42,914 nt of DNA, from positions 1 to 42,914 of the forward strand of contig JAUNON010000020.1 of NCBI GenBank assembly GCA_030537145.1, read 5' to 3'. The notes below the pieces were generated by a model that saw only the letters and a program-made list of their open reading frames with translations, had not been told where the DNA came from and did no database searches. This stretch comes from Lachnospiraceae bacterium. GTDB lineage: Bacteria; Bacillota; Clostridia; Lachnospirales; Lachnospiraceae. Made by a program: the position numbers and the translations under genes. Shown in pieces: positions 6,290-13,832 of the stretch (its first letter is position 1; the number at the start of each line of letters is the position of its first letter).

Positions 6290-6745
6290 ATGGGAGTTAA
6301 TGAACTTGTACAAATAGGAACCAGAATTAAGCAGTTGCGCAAAGAAAAAGGGTTAAAACAAAAAGATTTAGCCGATAGGACACAGATTCCCTATAGTACA
6401 TTTGCTAACTATGAAAATAATAAGAGGGAACCAAGCCAAGAACAAATCAAAAAAATTGCTGTTGCACTTGGTGTTTCTGAATATGAATTACTTGGAATTT
6501 CTACAGAGCAGTTATTACAGCCCCTAAAAGATGAAGCTACCCTTTTGAGTTATCTTTCTTCTATAGGGATTGAATATATTGATAACCTCTATTCTGAATA
6601 TGGTGAATATGATCGGGGGGTATATTGGAAATCAGAAAATATAACCATTCCCTTAACCAAAGAAGAATTTGAAATCTTCAAAAAAAATGTTCAAGAAGAT
6701 GTTGAGAAAGAACTTGAAAGGATGAAGCAATTTAAAAAAATATAA
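6290..6745 (+). CDS. CI-like repressor, XRE family
   Basis: A 151-residue protein starting MGVNELVQIGTRIKQLRKEK. The XRE helix-turn-helix spans about residues 8-63 (KQKDLADRTQIPYSTFANYE, then LGVSEYELLGI). A C-terminal part of about 85 residues follows, with no Ser-Lys LexA-type protease motif that I can see. I chose the ATG at 6290 because GGAGG lies 8 bases upstream; the longer frame from 6224 lacks a site. Without an autocleavage domain, induction may depend on an anti-repressor, for example from a helper phage (inference). Confidence 0.8.
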   Translation: MGVNELVQIGTRIKQLRKEKGLKQKDLADRTQIPYSTFANYENNKREPSQEQIKKIAVALGVSEYELLGISTEQLLQPLKDEATLLSYLSSIGIEYIDNLYSEYGEYDRGVYWKSENITIPLTKEEFEIFKKNVQEDVEKELERMKQFKKI

Positions 6746-6898
6746 CGCTAAAAAACCGCCCCGGTTGCAGCCAGAACGGTTTGAATAGATGTAACCCATA
6801 AACCTATATAAAGGAATATGCGATACTTCCAAGACAAAATTAGTATAGCACATTCCTTTGTTAAATGCACCATTTTTTAGAAAGGATGTGCTTATTTT
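6746..6898. other. Non-coding region between repressor and integrase
   Basis: Immediately after the repressor stop, AAACCG...CGGTTT forms a weak terminator-like hairpin (about 6753-6783). Further on, AAAGGAATATGCGATACT (about 6811-6828) pairs imperfectly with AGTATAGCACATTCCTTTG (about 6842-6860) as a stem of about 18 bp just before the integrase ribosome binding site (AAAGGATG). AGATGTAACCC at about 6786 matches the minus strand near 5646-5656. No gene is seen here. Confidence 0.5.
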
Positions 6899-7945
6899 AT
6901 GAAACTGCCAAACGGTTACGGGTCTGTTTACAAGCTACCGGGCAACAGACGCAAACCTTGGGCGGTAAGAATTACCGTATCAAGGACGGAAGATCAGAAC
7001 GGAACACACTGGAAATACAAATATTTGGGATATTATGAAACCCAAAGTGAAGCCTTAGTTGCCTTGGCACACTTTAATGAAAATCCCTATGATCTGGATG
7101 CAAACAAGATCACCTTTGCAGAGGTATTTGAAAAATGGTCTGCTGAACATTTTCCCAAGATCAGCAAATCAAATGTGCATGGCTACAATGCTTCATATAA
7201 GCTATGTGAGCCAATATATACCATGCGTTTCAATGACATAAAGAAAAACCACCTGCAAGGCATTGTTGACGATTGTGGAAAGAATTACCCCACATTGAAA
7301 AAGCTAAGAGTTCTGTTCAGTGTACTATATAAATTTGCTTTGGAAAATGACATTGTATCAAAGGATTATTCCCAGTATGTTGACATAAACCAGTACAGAG
7401 ATCGCAACCCAAACAAATATGACAGAAAGCCCTTTACCAAAAAAGAAATTGATACTGTCTGGAAATGGAAAGACAGCAATGAATATGTATCTGTCATTCT
7501 CATGTTAATCTATAGCGGTTGCCGTATTTCCGAATTGCTTGATCTGAAAAAAGAAAATGTAAATCTATCAGAAAGATGGTTTGATATTGTTGCTTCAAAA
7601 ACAGATGCAGGTATCAGGAAAGTTCCGATTGCAAGGAAAGTTCTTCCACTCTTTGAATACTGGTACAACAAAAATGATTGTGAATACCTACTGTCTACCT
7701 CAGACGGTGAACACTTCCTTTACCGCAATTATTATGACAGCTATTGGACTTCCCTGATCAATCAGATCGGCATGAACCACAAGCCCCATGACACCCGGCA
7801 TACCTGTGTTACCATGCTGACGGCTGCCGGAGTGGATGATAAGATCATAAAGAAAATTGTTGGTCATAAAGGGCAAGGGGTAACAGAAATTGTCTACACC
7901 CATTTTGAAATTCAACAGCTTATTGAAGCAATAGACAAGATATAA
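6899..7945 (+). CDS. Tyrosine recombinase (integrase)
   Basis: A 348-residue integrase. The N-terminal part (residues about 1-60) is an arm-binding domain with a KLPNGYGSVYKLPGNRRKPW start; a SAM-like core-binding domain lies at about 70-165. The catalytic domain contains R209 (YSGCRISELLDLK), K234 (SKTDAG), H297-x-x-R300 (HDTRHT), H323 (VGHKG) and the nucleophile Y333 (IVYTHF), so the catalytic set is complete. AAAGGATG lies upstream of the ATG. The gene points toward the right attachment site and ends 155 bases from it. It would catalyse integration at, and excision from, the rpsI end. No separate excisionase was recognised. Confidence 0.92.
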   Translation: MKLPNGYGSVYKLPGNRRKPWAVRITVSRTEDQNGTHWKYKYLGYYETQSEALVALAHFNENPYDLDANKITFAEVFEKWSAEHFPKISKSNVHGYNASYKLCEPIYTMRFNDIKKNHLQGIVDDCGKNYPTLKKLRVLFSVLYKFALENDIVSKDYSQYVDINQYRDRNPNKYDRKPFTKKEIDTVWKWKDSNEYVSVILMLIYSGCRISELLDLKKENVNLSERWFDIVASKTDAGIRKVPIARKVLPLFEYWYNKNDCEYLLSTSDGEHFLYRNYYDSYWTSLINQIGMNHKPHDTRHTCVTMLTAAGVDDKIIKKIVGHKGQGVTEIVYTHFEIQQLIEAIDKI

Positions 7946-7951
7946 AAGAAA

Positions 7952-7974
7952 CCCCGGAACTTCATATTCCGGGG
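7952..7974. terminator. Bidirectional terminator after the integrase
   Basis: CCCCGGAA pairs with TTCCGGGG around a 7-base loop. It is followed by TATTTCT on the plus strand and by TTTCTTTT on the minus strand. It can stop integrase transcription from the left and rplM-rpsI transcription from the right, and so may replace the terminator that integration moved 8 kb away. Confidence 0.8.
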
Positions 7975-7995
7975 TATTTCTATGCTTATTTTGTA

Positions 7996-8021
7996 AGCAA
8001 CCTGTGAGCAACGTGTAAGAA
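7996..8021 (+). repeat. Integrase arm-type repeats, right end (two tandem copies)
   Basis: AGCAACCTGTGAGCA (7996-8010) and AGCAACGTGTAAGAA (8007-8021) are spaced by 11 bases, about one helical turn. They match the left-end copy at 144-158 in sequence and orientation. Confidence 0.6.
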
Positions 8022-8099
8022 ACCGCACATAATCTGTGCAAGTCGCACAAGGCTGAACACGCTGAACTTTCGGTATTTTTCCACTTTTGAAGTAGTGAA

Positions 8100-8114
8100 A
8101 AATTATCTCTTGGA
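8100..8114 (+). other. Right attachment core, overlapping the rpsI stop codon
   Basis: AAATTATCTCTTGGA duplicates 85-99. On the minus strand it encodes the last residues and stop of rpsI (Ser-Lys-Arg-stop), so the gene stays intact after integration. Confidence 0.87.
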
Positions 8115-8495
8115 GAACTGCGGAGCGCGGCGTGCGGCTTTGAGACCGTATTTCTTACGCTCTTTCATACGCGGATCACGTGTCAGGAAACCTGCTGCCT
8201 TCAGAGTGGGTCTGTACTCTGCATCTGCCTGAAGCAGTGCTCTGGAAATACCATGTCTGATTGCACCGGCCTGACCGGTGGTTCCGCCGCCATGTACATT
8301 TACCAGCACATCGAACTTATCGACTGTCTCGGTAGCTGCCAGCGGCTGACGTACGATTACCTTTAAGGTATCAAGACCGAAATAGTCATCAATGTCTCTT
8401 TTATTAATCGTGATCTTACCAGTACCGGGTACCAGGTAAACACGTGCGATGGATTTCTTTCTTCTTCCTGTTCCGTAGAATTTTTCTGTAGCCAA
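8103..8495 (-). CDS. rpsI: 30S ribosomal protein S9
   Basis: A 130-residue protein with the diagnostic start [15 protein letters not shown], the middle [19 protein letters not shown], and the basic tail RRAPQFSKR that reaches the P-site tRNA. The length is normal. It is transcribed with rplM, 17 bases upstream. The integrated element ends exactly in its last codons without altering the protein. Confidence 0.98.
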   Translation of the reverse strand: MATEKFYGTGRRKKSIARVYLVPGTGKITINKRDIDDYFGLDTLKVIVRQPLAATETVDKFDVLVNVHGGGTTGQAGAIRHGISRALLQADAEYRPTLKAAGFLTRDPRMKERKKYGLKAARRAPQFSKR

Positions 8496-8512
8496 TGTTC
8501 CTTACCTCCCTC

Positions 8513-8941
8513 TTAGAATGTCAGCGCTTCCGGCTTCTGAGCCTGATGTTTGTGCTCCGGACCAGCGTATACGAAAAGCTTTTTATACATCTCTCTTCCC
8601 AGGGGTCCCTTCGGGAGCATACCTTTCACTGCCAGCTCTACAACCTTTTCCGGCTTCTTTGCCATCATCTCACGCAGGGTAGCTTCCTTCATGCCGCCTA
8701 CGTAGTCAGAATGATGATAATAAATCTTCTGATCCAGCTTCTTTCCGGTTACTTTTACCTTCTCTGCATTTACGATGATCACATAATCACCGGTGTCAAT
8801 GTGGGGAGTAAAAGTAGGTTTATTTTTTCCTCTTAAGATCTTAGCAGTTTCAGATGCAAGACGGCCTAAGGTAAGTCCTTCAGCATCAACTACATACCAT
8901 TTTCTTTCAATCGTTGATGGACTAGCCATATAACTCTTCAT
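8513..8941 (-). CDS. rplM: 50S ribosomal protein L13
   Basis: A 142-residue protein containing [36 protein letters not shown] and [18 protein letters not shown], all typical of L13, which binds 23S rRNA early in assembly. AAGGAGG stands 7-8 bases before the start. It heads a two-gene operon with rpsI behind its own promoter at 9110-9138. Confidence 0.98.
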   Translation of the reverse strand: MKSYMASPSTIERKWYVVDAEGLTLGRLASETAKILRGKNKPTFTPHIDTGDYVIIVNAEKVKVTGKKLDQKIYYHHSDYVGGMKEATLREMMAKKPEKVVELAVKGMLPKGPLGREMYKKLFVYAGPEHKHQAQKPEALTF

Positions 8942-9103
8942 TGGTTTTCCTCCTTAAAATCGTTATAAAACTTCTGACGCTGGGCTGGCAGAGGCTTATT
9001 TCCGTCCTCCCAAATAAAAATTAGTTTATGGTAAAATGTTCTACCGGGGCTTTGGCTTGAACATTTACATACATAACAAAGCTGTGGCCGCACTCGGTCA
9101 CAC
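8942..9103 (-). promoter_or_regulatory. Leader of the rplM-rpsI transcript
   Basis: About 160 bases separate the predicted transcription start from rplM. In Firmicutes this position often holds the L13 leader, an RNA to which ribosomal protein binds for autogenous control. I did not verify the fold, so the assignment rests on position. A 90-codon open frame across it lacks coding character and is not called. Confidence 0.4.
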
Positions 9104-9109
9104 TGAATC

Positions 9110-9138
9110 ATTATATTATACCTGTCCTGGCGTGTCAA
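9110..9138 (-). promoter_or_regulatory. rplM-rpsI promoter
   Basis: On the minus strand, TTGACA (9133-9138) and TATAAT (9110-9115) are separated by 17 bases. A second overlapping TATAAT is present at 9115-9120, but with a 12-base spacer. Confidence 0.85.
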
Positions 9139-9216
9139 CAGATTTTTCCTATTTTGAGGCCACTTTTTGTAACAGTTCAGCCCTCTCCCGCTCTTCCGGG
9201 AACAACCCAAGCGGGA

Positions 9217-9954
9217 CTACAAATATTCGATCTTCACCAGGGTCAATCCCTCCGGCCGGGCTGTTTCACCGGCCCGGCTGCGGTCCTTTGCCTCCAGGAT
9301 CCGCTGCATTTCCTCCGGCTCCAGCATCCCGCTCCCTACCCGCAGCAATGTACCGGTAATAATGCGCACCATATTATACAGAAAGCCGTTTCCCGTGATG
9401 CGGATCGTAATCATATCCCCCTGCCGTTCCACCGTAATCCCGTATATGGTGCGGACACGGTCCGGCACCTCCGGCCGGTTCGTACAAAAGCTGGTAAAAT
9501 CATGGGTTCCCACCAGGCAGTCCGCCGCCTGCTGCATCCGTTTTTCGTCCAGCTTCCAATAATAGAACAGTGAATAGAGCCGCTCACAGGGATTCGGAAA
9601 TTTCCGGTTGCAGATCCGGTATTCATACGTTTTCCTGGTTTCACAAAAGCGGGGGTGAAAATCAGGGGCTGCCTCCTCCGAACACTGTATCCGAATATCC
9701 GCCGGAAGCCTGGTATTCATGGCATAGGAAATTTTTTCCGCCGGCATACGGGCATTCGTATCGAATACGGCCACATTCCCCAGGGCGTGTACCCCCGCAT
9801 CCGTGCGGCTGGCTCCGATCACCCGGATTTCTTCTCCCAAAAGCTCCGACAAATGCCGGTTTAATTCCGCCTCTATGGTATTCCCGTTTGGCTGTACCTG
9901 CCAGCCGCAGTAATTCGTACCGTCATAGGCTACCGTCAATTTCACTCGTTTCAT
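9217..9954 (-). CDS. truA: tRNA pseudouridine(38-40) synthase TruA
   Basis: A 245-residue enzyme that converts uridines 38-40 of the tRNA anticodon arm to pseudouridine. It starts MKRVKLTVAYDGTNYCGWQ. The catalytic aspartate is in GASRTDAGVHA, and FLYNMVRIITGTL is the conserved C-terminal motif. AGAGG lies 7 bases before the ATG at 9954; a longer frame to 10023 has no ribosome binding site. It follows ecfT in the usual Firmicute order. Confidence 0.95.
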   Translation of the reverse strand: MKRVKLTVAYDGTNYCGWQVQPNGNTIEAELNRHLSELLGEEIRVIGASRTDAGVHALGNVAVFDTNARMPAEKISYAMNTRLPADIRIQCSEEAAPDFHPRFCETRKTYEYRICNRKFPNPCERLYSLFYYWKLDEKRMQQAADCLVGTHDFTSFCTNRPEVPDRVRTIYGITVERQGDMITIRITGNGFLYNMVRIITGTLLRVGSGMLEPEEMQRILEAKDRSRAGETARPEGLTLVKIEYL

Positions 9955-10016
9955 GCTCGTTCCTCTGCTTTCCGGCGCCTGCGGCCGCACCGCAGGCCGC
10001 TTTCCTTTGAATTGCT

Positions 10017-10841
10017 CTACCACACCGCCGGAAGCGTAATTTTCACAAAATAATTGGCCAGAAACATGGCCGTCAGATAAGCAGCCAGAATCAAATACGC
10101 AGCCTTGTCTCTGCGCTGATATTCCAGCGGACGCATCTTTGTCCTGCCTTCTCCTCCGTGATATCCCCTGGCCTCCATGGCCATAGCCAGATCATTGGCT
10201 CTGCGGAAAGCAGAGATAAACAGCGGCACCAGCAGCGGCACCAGACTTTTCACCTTTTGAATCAGATTTCCGCTATCAAAGTCAGCTCCTCTGGACGTCT
10301 GCGCTTTCATAATGCGGTCCGTCTCATCCATCAATATGGGGATAAAACGCAGGGCAATGGACATGATCATCGCAATCTCATGCACTGGAACATGAAACCA
10401 TTTCAAAAATCCTAACCCCTTTTCCATCCCGTCCGTCAGATGATTGGGGGTAGTAGTCAATGTCATCAGAGAAGAGCCCAGCACCAGATAAATCAGGCGG
10501 ACTGCCATACGAATGGCTATTTTTGTGCCTTCTACTGTAACCGTAATTTTCCAGATCCGAATCAGAGGCGTCCCCGGCGTCAGAACCATATTAAAGACAA
10601 GGGTAATCATCATCAGAACGAAAATCGCCTTCAGCCCCTTTGTCATAAACCGGAGCGGCACCTTTGACAGTTTAATAACGGATACCAAAAACAGGGTAGC
10701 CACCAGGTAGCAGCTAACCGATTGAAAAACAAACAATGATAGAATAAATAGAATCGTACCTAACAGCTTTACCCGGGGATCCAGCTTATGCAAAACCGAA
10801 TCTGCCGGATAATACTGGCCTAGTGTAATGTCTTTCAGCAT
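10017..10841 (-). CDS. ecfT: ECF transporter transmembrane protein EcfT
   Basis: A 274-residue integral membrane protein with about five to six hydrophobic segments. It carries the two Ala-Arg-Gly-like coupling helices, SIALRFIPIL...AQTSRGADF (around residues 165-195) and LAMAMEARGYHGG (about 218-230), which dock on the two ATPases. EcfT forms the shared energising module that swaps with vitamin-specific S components encoded elsewhere; none is encoded here. It lies 16 bases after ecfA2. Confidence 0.93.
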   Translation of the reverse strand: MLKDITLGQYYPADSVLHKLDPRVKLLGTILFILSLFVFQSVSCYLVATLFLVSVIKLSKVPLRFMTKGLKAIFVLMMITLVFNMVLTPGTPLIRIWKITVTVEGTKIAIRMAVRLIYLVLGSSLMTLTTTPNHLTDGMEKGLGFLKWFHVPVHEIAMIMSIALRFIPILMDETDRIMKAQTSRGADFDSGNLIQKVKSLVPLLVPLFISAFRRANDLAMAMEARGYHGGEGRTKMRPLEYQRRDKAAYLILAAYLTAMFLANYFVKITLPAVW

Positions 10842-10857
10842 TTTTTATTCATTCCTC

Positions 10858-11712
10858 TCAGCTTTTCCGGTGCAGCGCATCCAGAATCGCCCGCTTTGCC
10901 TCCGCAATCGTAGTAACCGAAGAATCGATATCCCAGCCCTTCGCTTTCAGCGCCTGCATTACATAAGTCACCTGGGGAACCGCCAGGCCCACTGCCTCCA
11001 GCTCCCGATCATGGGCAAACACTTTTCCCGGAATATCATCCAGCAATATCCTTCCCTCATTCATCACCACGATCCGGTCCACATAATTAGCCACATCCTC
11101 CATACTGTGGGAAACCAGGATAATCGTTATATTTTGTTCCCGATGCAGCGCCGCCGCCAGATTCAGGATCTCATCCCGCCCCTTCGGGTCCAGACCGGCT
11201 GTGGGCTCATCCAGCACCAGCACCTGGGGATGCATCGCCAGAATTCCTGCTATCGCCGCCCGGCGCTTCTGTCCGCCGGACAATTCAAAGGGCGACTTTC
11301 TATAATAGCTTTCGTCCAAATGTACCTGCCGCAGCGCCTCTCTGGCACGTTCCTCGATCTCCTCCCGGGGCAGCCCCTGATTCTTCGGGCCGAAGCACAC
11401 ATCCGTAAATACATCCATCTCAAACAACTGCTGCTCCGGATACTGAAACACTACGCCCACCCGGCTGCGCAGCTTTTTCATATCATATCCCTCTGCGTAG
11501 ATATTCTCTCCATTATAAAGGATCCGCCCGGAGGTGGCCCGTATCAGCCCGTTCAGGTGCTGTATCAGGGTAGATTTTCCGGAACCGGTATGTCCGATCA
11601 TGCCAATAAACTGGCCGTCCTCTATCTCCAGATGAATATCCTTCAGCGCATGCTTTTCAAATGCCGTACCGGCGCCGTAGATGTAGTTTAAATTCTCGAT
11701 CTTTATTGACAT
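10858..11712 (-). CDS. ecfA2: ECF transporter ATPase EcfA2
   Basis: A 284-residue ABC ATPase with Walker [10 protein letters not shown] (residues 40-48), Q-loop [12 protein letters not shown], signature [13 protein letters not shown], Walker [13 protein letters not shown] and switch histidine [10 protein letters not shown]. The C-terminal extension ([15 protein letters not shown]) is typical of EcfA2. The start overlaps the end of ecfA1 by 10 bases, indicating coupled translation of the unequal ATPase pair. Confidence 0.94.
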   Translation of the reverse strand: MSIKIENLNYIYGAGTAFEKHALKDIHLEIEDGQFIGMIGHTGSGKSTLIQHLNGLIRATSGRILYNGENIYAEGYDMKKLRSRVGVVFQYPEQQLFEMDVFTDVCFGPKNQGLPREEIEERAREALRQVHLDESYYRKSPFELSGGQKRRAAIAGILAMHPQVLVLDEPTAGLDPKGRDEILNLAAALHREQNITIILVSHSMEDVANYVDRIVVMNEGRILLDDIPGKVFAHDRELEAVGLAVPQVTYVMQALKAKGWDIDSSVTTIAEAKRAILDALHRKS

Positions 11713-12569
11713 AACTGCCTCCTGCAGCGTTCCAGCGCTTCCGTCAGCTCCTCTATGCTTAAAATCCCCTCCGGTACAGGAAGCCCTTCCTTCCGCAGTT
11801 CATACGCCAGTAAAGTAACCTGTGGGACATCCAACCGATAGGATTTCAGCTTCTCCACCTGAGAAAAGATTTCCCGGGGCGTTCCCTGCATTACAATCTT
11901 TCCTGCGTCCATTACCAGAACCCGGTCCGCATGAATGACCTCTTCCATATAGTGGGTAATCAGAATCACCGTCACCTTTTCTGTACGGTTCAATTCCCGC
12001 ACGGTGCGGATCACCTCTTTCCGGCCATTGGGATCCAGCATGGCGGTAGGCTCGTCCAGCACAATACATTTCGGCTGCATGGCCACCACACCGGCAATCG
12101 CTACCCGCTGCTTCTGCCCGCCGGACAGCTTATTGGGCGAATGGGAGCGGTACTCCCACATTCCCACTGCCTTCAGGCTCTTTTCCACCCGGCGCCAGAT
12201 CTCCTCCCTGGGGACTCCCATATTTTCCGGACCAAATCCCACATCCTCATCTACCAGCGTGCCGATGATCTGATTATCCGGATTCTGGAATACCATCCCC
12301 GCTGTCTGCCGGATCTCCCACAATTTTGATCCGTCCTTCGTATCCTTCCCGTCCACATACAGGGTTCCCTCAGTGGGCACCAGTATGGCATTCAGGTGCT
12401 TGGCCAGCGTAGATTTTCCGGAGCCATTGTGTCCCAGGATTGCAATAAAATCGCCGGCCTCCACCTCCAGATCCACACCGTCCACCGCTTTCAGCGTAGA
12501 TTCTACTTCTCCGTTCTCATTAAACTGTTTATATTCATATGCAAGTTTTTTACCATCAATAATTTTCAT
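11703..12569 (-). CDS. ecfA1: ECF transporter ATPase EcfA1
   Basis: A 288-residue ABC ATPase with Walker [10 protein letters not shown] (residues 46-54), Q-loop [35 protein letters not shown] and ILITHYMEE. The order ecfA1-ecfA2-ecfT-truA is the conserved Firmicute one. The start lies 3 bases after the stop of the LacI-family gene and has no strong ribosome binding site of its own, so it probably depends on translation of that gene. Ribosomal genes normally precede ecfA1, so the neighbour is unusual. Confidence 0.94.
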   Translation of the reverse strand: MKIIDGKKLAYEYKQFNENGEVESTLKAVDGVDLEVEAGDFIAILGHNGSGKSTLAKHLNAILVPTEGTLYVDGKDTKDGSKLWEIRQTAGMVFQNPDNQIIGTLVDEDVGFGPENMGVPREEIWRRVEKSLKAVGMWEYRSHSPNKLSGGQKQRVAIAGVVAMQPKCIVLDEPTAMLDPNGRKEVIRTVRELNRTEKVTVILITHYMEEVIHADRVLVMDAGKIVMQGTPREIFSQVEKLKSYRLDVPQVTLLAYELRKEGLPVPEGILSIEELTEALERCRRQLCQ

Positions 12570-12572
12570 TTT

Positions 12573-13604
12573 TTACACTATTTTCCGGGTGGATTCTCCT
12601 TCCAGCAGCGCTGCCTCGAATATCTGCTTTGTCTCAACCTTCTTTTTCTTAATCAGATCAAACAGGATCCGGATAGCCTCCGCCGCCATCTCCTCTCTCG
12701 GCTGTCTGATCGTTGTAATCGAGGGCTGATAGTAAGCCGCCATCTCAAGTCCGTCAAACCCTGCCACGGAATAATCCTCCGGGATCCTCTTTCCTGCATC
12801 AAAAATCGCTTTACAGGCTCCCACGGCCATCGTATCCGAAATCGCATAAATACAGGAAAACTCTTTTCCCTCCTTCAAAAGCTCCTCCGTCATCTTATAG
12901 CCGTTTTCAATGGAATACGTCTTTGAATCTTTTCTGGTGGAAATCACCAGGGATTCATCATAAGGAATTCCGTGGGCCTCCAACGCCTTCCGGTATCCCG
13001 CAAGACGGCATTTTCCGATACTGACGTCCTCTTTCCCGGCAGTGAGAATAACGATTTTTTTATGGCCGCACCGGCACAAATAATCCACCATGCGGTAGCT
13101 TTCCTTTTCATCATCTATGGACACTGAGGCGCACTGTCTGGCATCCTCCGGGAACTGCATATTCACCGTGCTGATTACATAAGGAACCGTAAGCTGACGA
13201 AGCTTCTCTTCCTTATGGCTGTACATACCCCCCAGAAAAACGATCCCTTTCAGCCTTTTCTCCTTTTCAAGCTGGATTGCCACTTCCACCTCATCTTCGT
13301 CCTCCTCCACATGCTGAAGAACGAAAGAGTATTTTTTCTTTTTCACTTCACCCTCCAGCACCTGAATCATGCTTCCGAAAAAGGGGTTGCTGATTCCCTT
13401 AATTAGTACCGCAATCGTCTTGGAATCCGAACGCTTTAGATTTCGGGCGCTGTTATTGGGTACATAATTATATTTCTTTATCGTATCCAGGATCTTCTGT
13501 TTTGTTTCCTCATTAATATCCGGATGATTATTGATCGCCCGCGATACAGTACTGACTCCTACACCGCACAGCTTGGCCACTTCCTTAATTGTAATCTGCT
13601 CCAT
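12573..13604 (-). CDS. LacI-family sugar-responsive repressor
   Basis: A 343-residue regulator with an N-terminal LacI HTH (TIKEVAKLCGVGVSTVSRAI, residues 5-24), a hinge helix (NSARNLKRSDSKTIAVL) and a periplasmic-binding-protein-like sugar domain ending VAGFDGLEMAAYYQPSITTI. It stands between the maltodextrin genes and the ECF genes. It probably controls the maltose-type promoter at 18720-18748, whose leader has LacI-type boxes (inference). It heads a transcript that continues into ecfA1. Confidence 0.88.
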   Translation of the reverse strand: MEQITIKEVAKLCGVGVSTVSRAINNHPDINEETKQKILDTIKKYNYVPNNSARNLKRSDSKTIAVLIKGISNPFFGSMIQVLEGEVKKKKYSFVLQHVEEDEDEVEVAIQLEKEKRLKGIVFLGGMYSHKEEKLRQLTVPYVISTVNMQFPEDARQCASVSIDDEKESYRMVDYLCRCGHKKIVILTAGKEDVSIGKCRLAGYRKALEAHGIPYDESLVISTRKDSKTYSIENGYKMTEELLKEGKEFSCIYAISDTMAVGACKAIFDAGKRIPEDYSVAGFDGLEMAAYYQPSITTIRQPREEMAAEAIRILFDLIKKKKVETKQIFEAALLEGESTRKIV

Positions 13605-13631
13605 CCTCTGTACCTCTCATCTATCTGTCAG

Positions 13632-13660
13632 ATTATAACAACTACACCCCCAAAAAGCAA
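13632..13660 (-). promoter_or_regulatory. Promoter of the LacI-family gene
   Basis: On the minus strand, TTGCTT (13655-13660) and TATAAT (13632-13637) are 17 bases apart. The -35 box directly abuts the left edge of the 170-bp palindromic repeat. Confidence 0.7.
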
Positions 13661-13662
13661 GA

Positions 13663-13832
13663 GGAGCCGTCGCAAAATCGAAAAGCAAAGGGCTCTGTAT
13701 CCAAGGTGTTTGTATTACTGAGGCATCTACCCGTCTATAGCGGATGAAATCCGACATGGACAGACAGATGTCAGGAAGTATTCACAAACACCGGATACAG
13801 AGCCTTGCAAATTAGATTTTGCGGCAGCTCCT
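13663..13832. repeat. 170-bp palindromic repeat, complete copy
   Basis: The outer arms GGAGCCGTCGCAAAATC and GATTTTGCGGCAGCTCC are inverted repeats. The inner part (CTGTATCC...GGATACAG, then GTCCG/CGGAC-type motifs) continues the palindrome nearly to the centre. About 80% matches the copy at 30399-30568, and its right third matches 1-60. The right arm overlaps the 3' end of malQ. It may terminate malQ transcription. Confidence 0.85.

Noticed and set aside
8938..9210. 90-codon open frame upstream of rplM
   Set aside because: It covers the rplM promoter and leader, lacks a ribosome binding site and has no coding character.
10828..11691. 287-codon open frame opposite ecfA2
   Set aside because: The real gene has a complete ABC ATPase motif set; the antisense frame has none.
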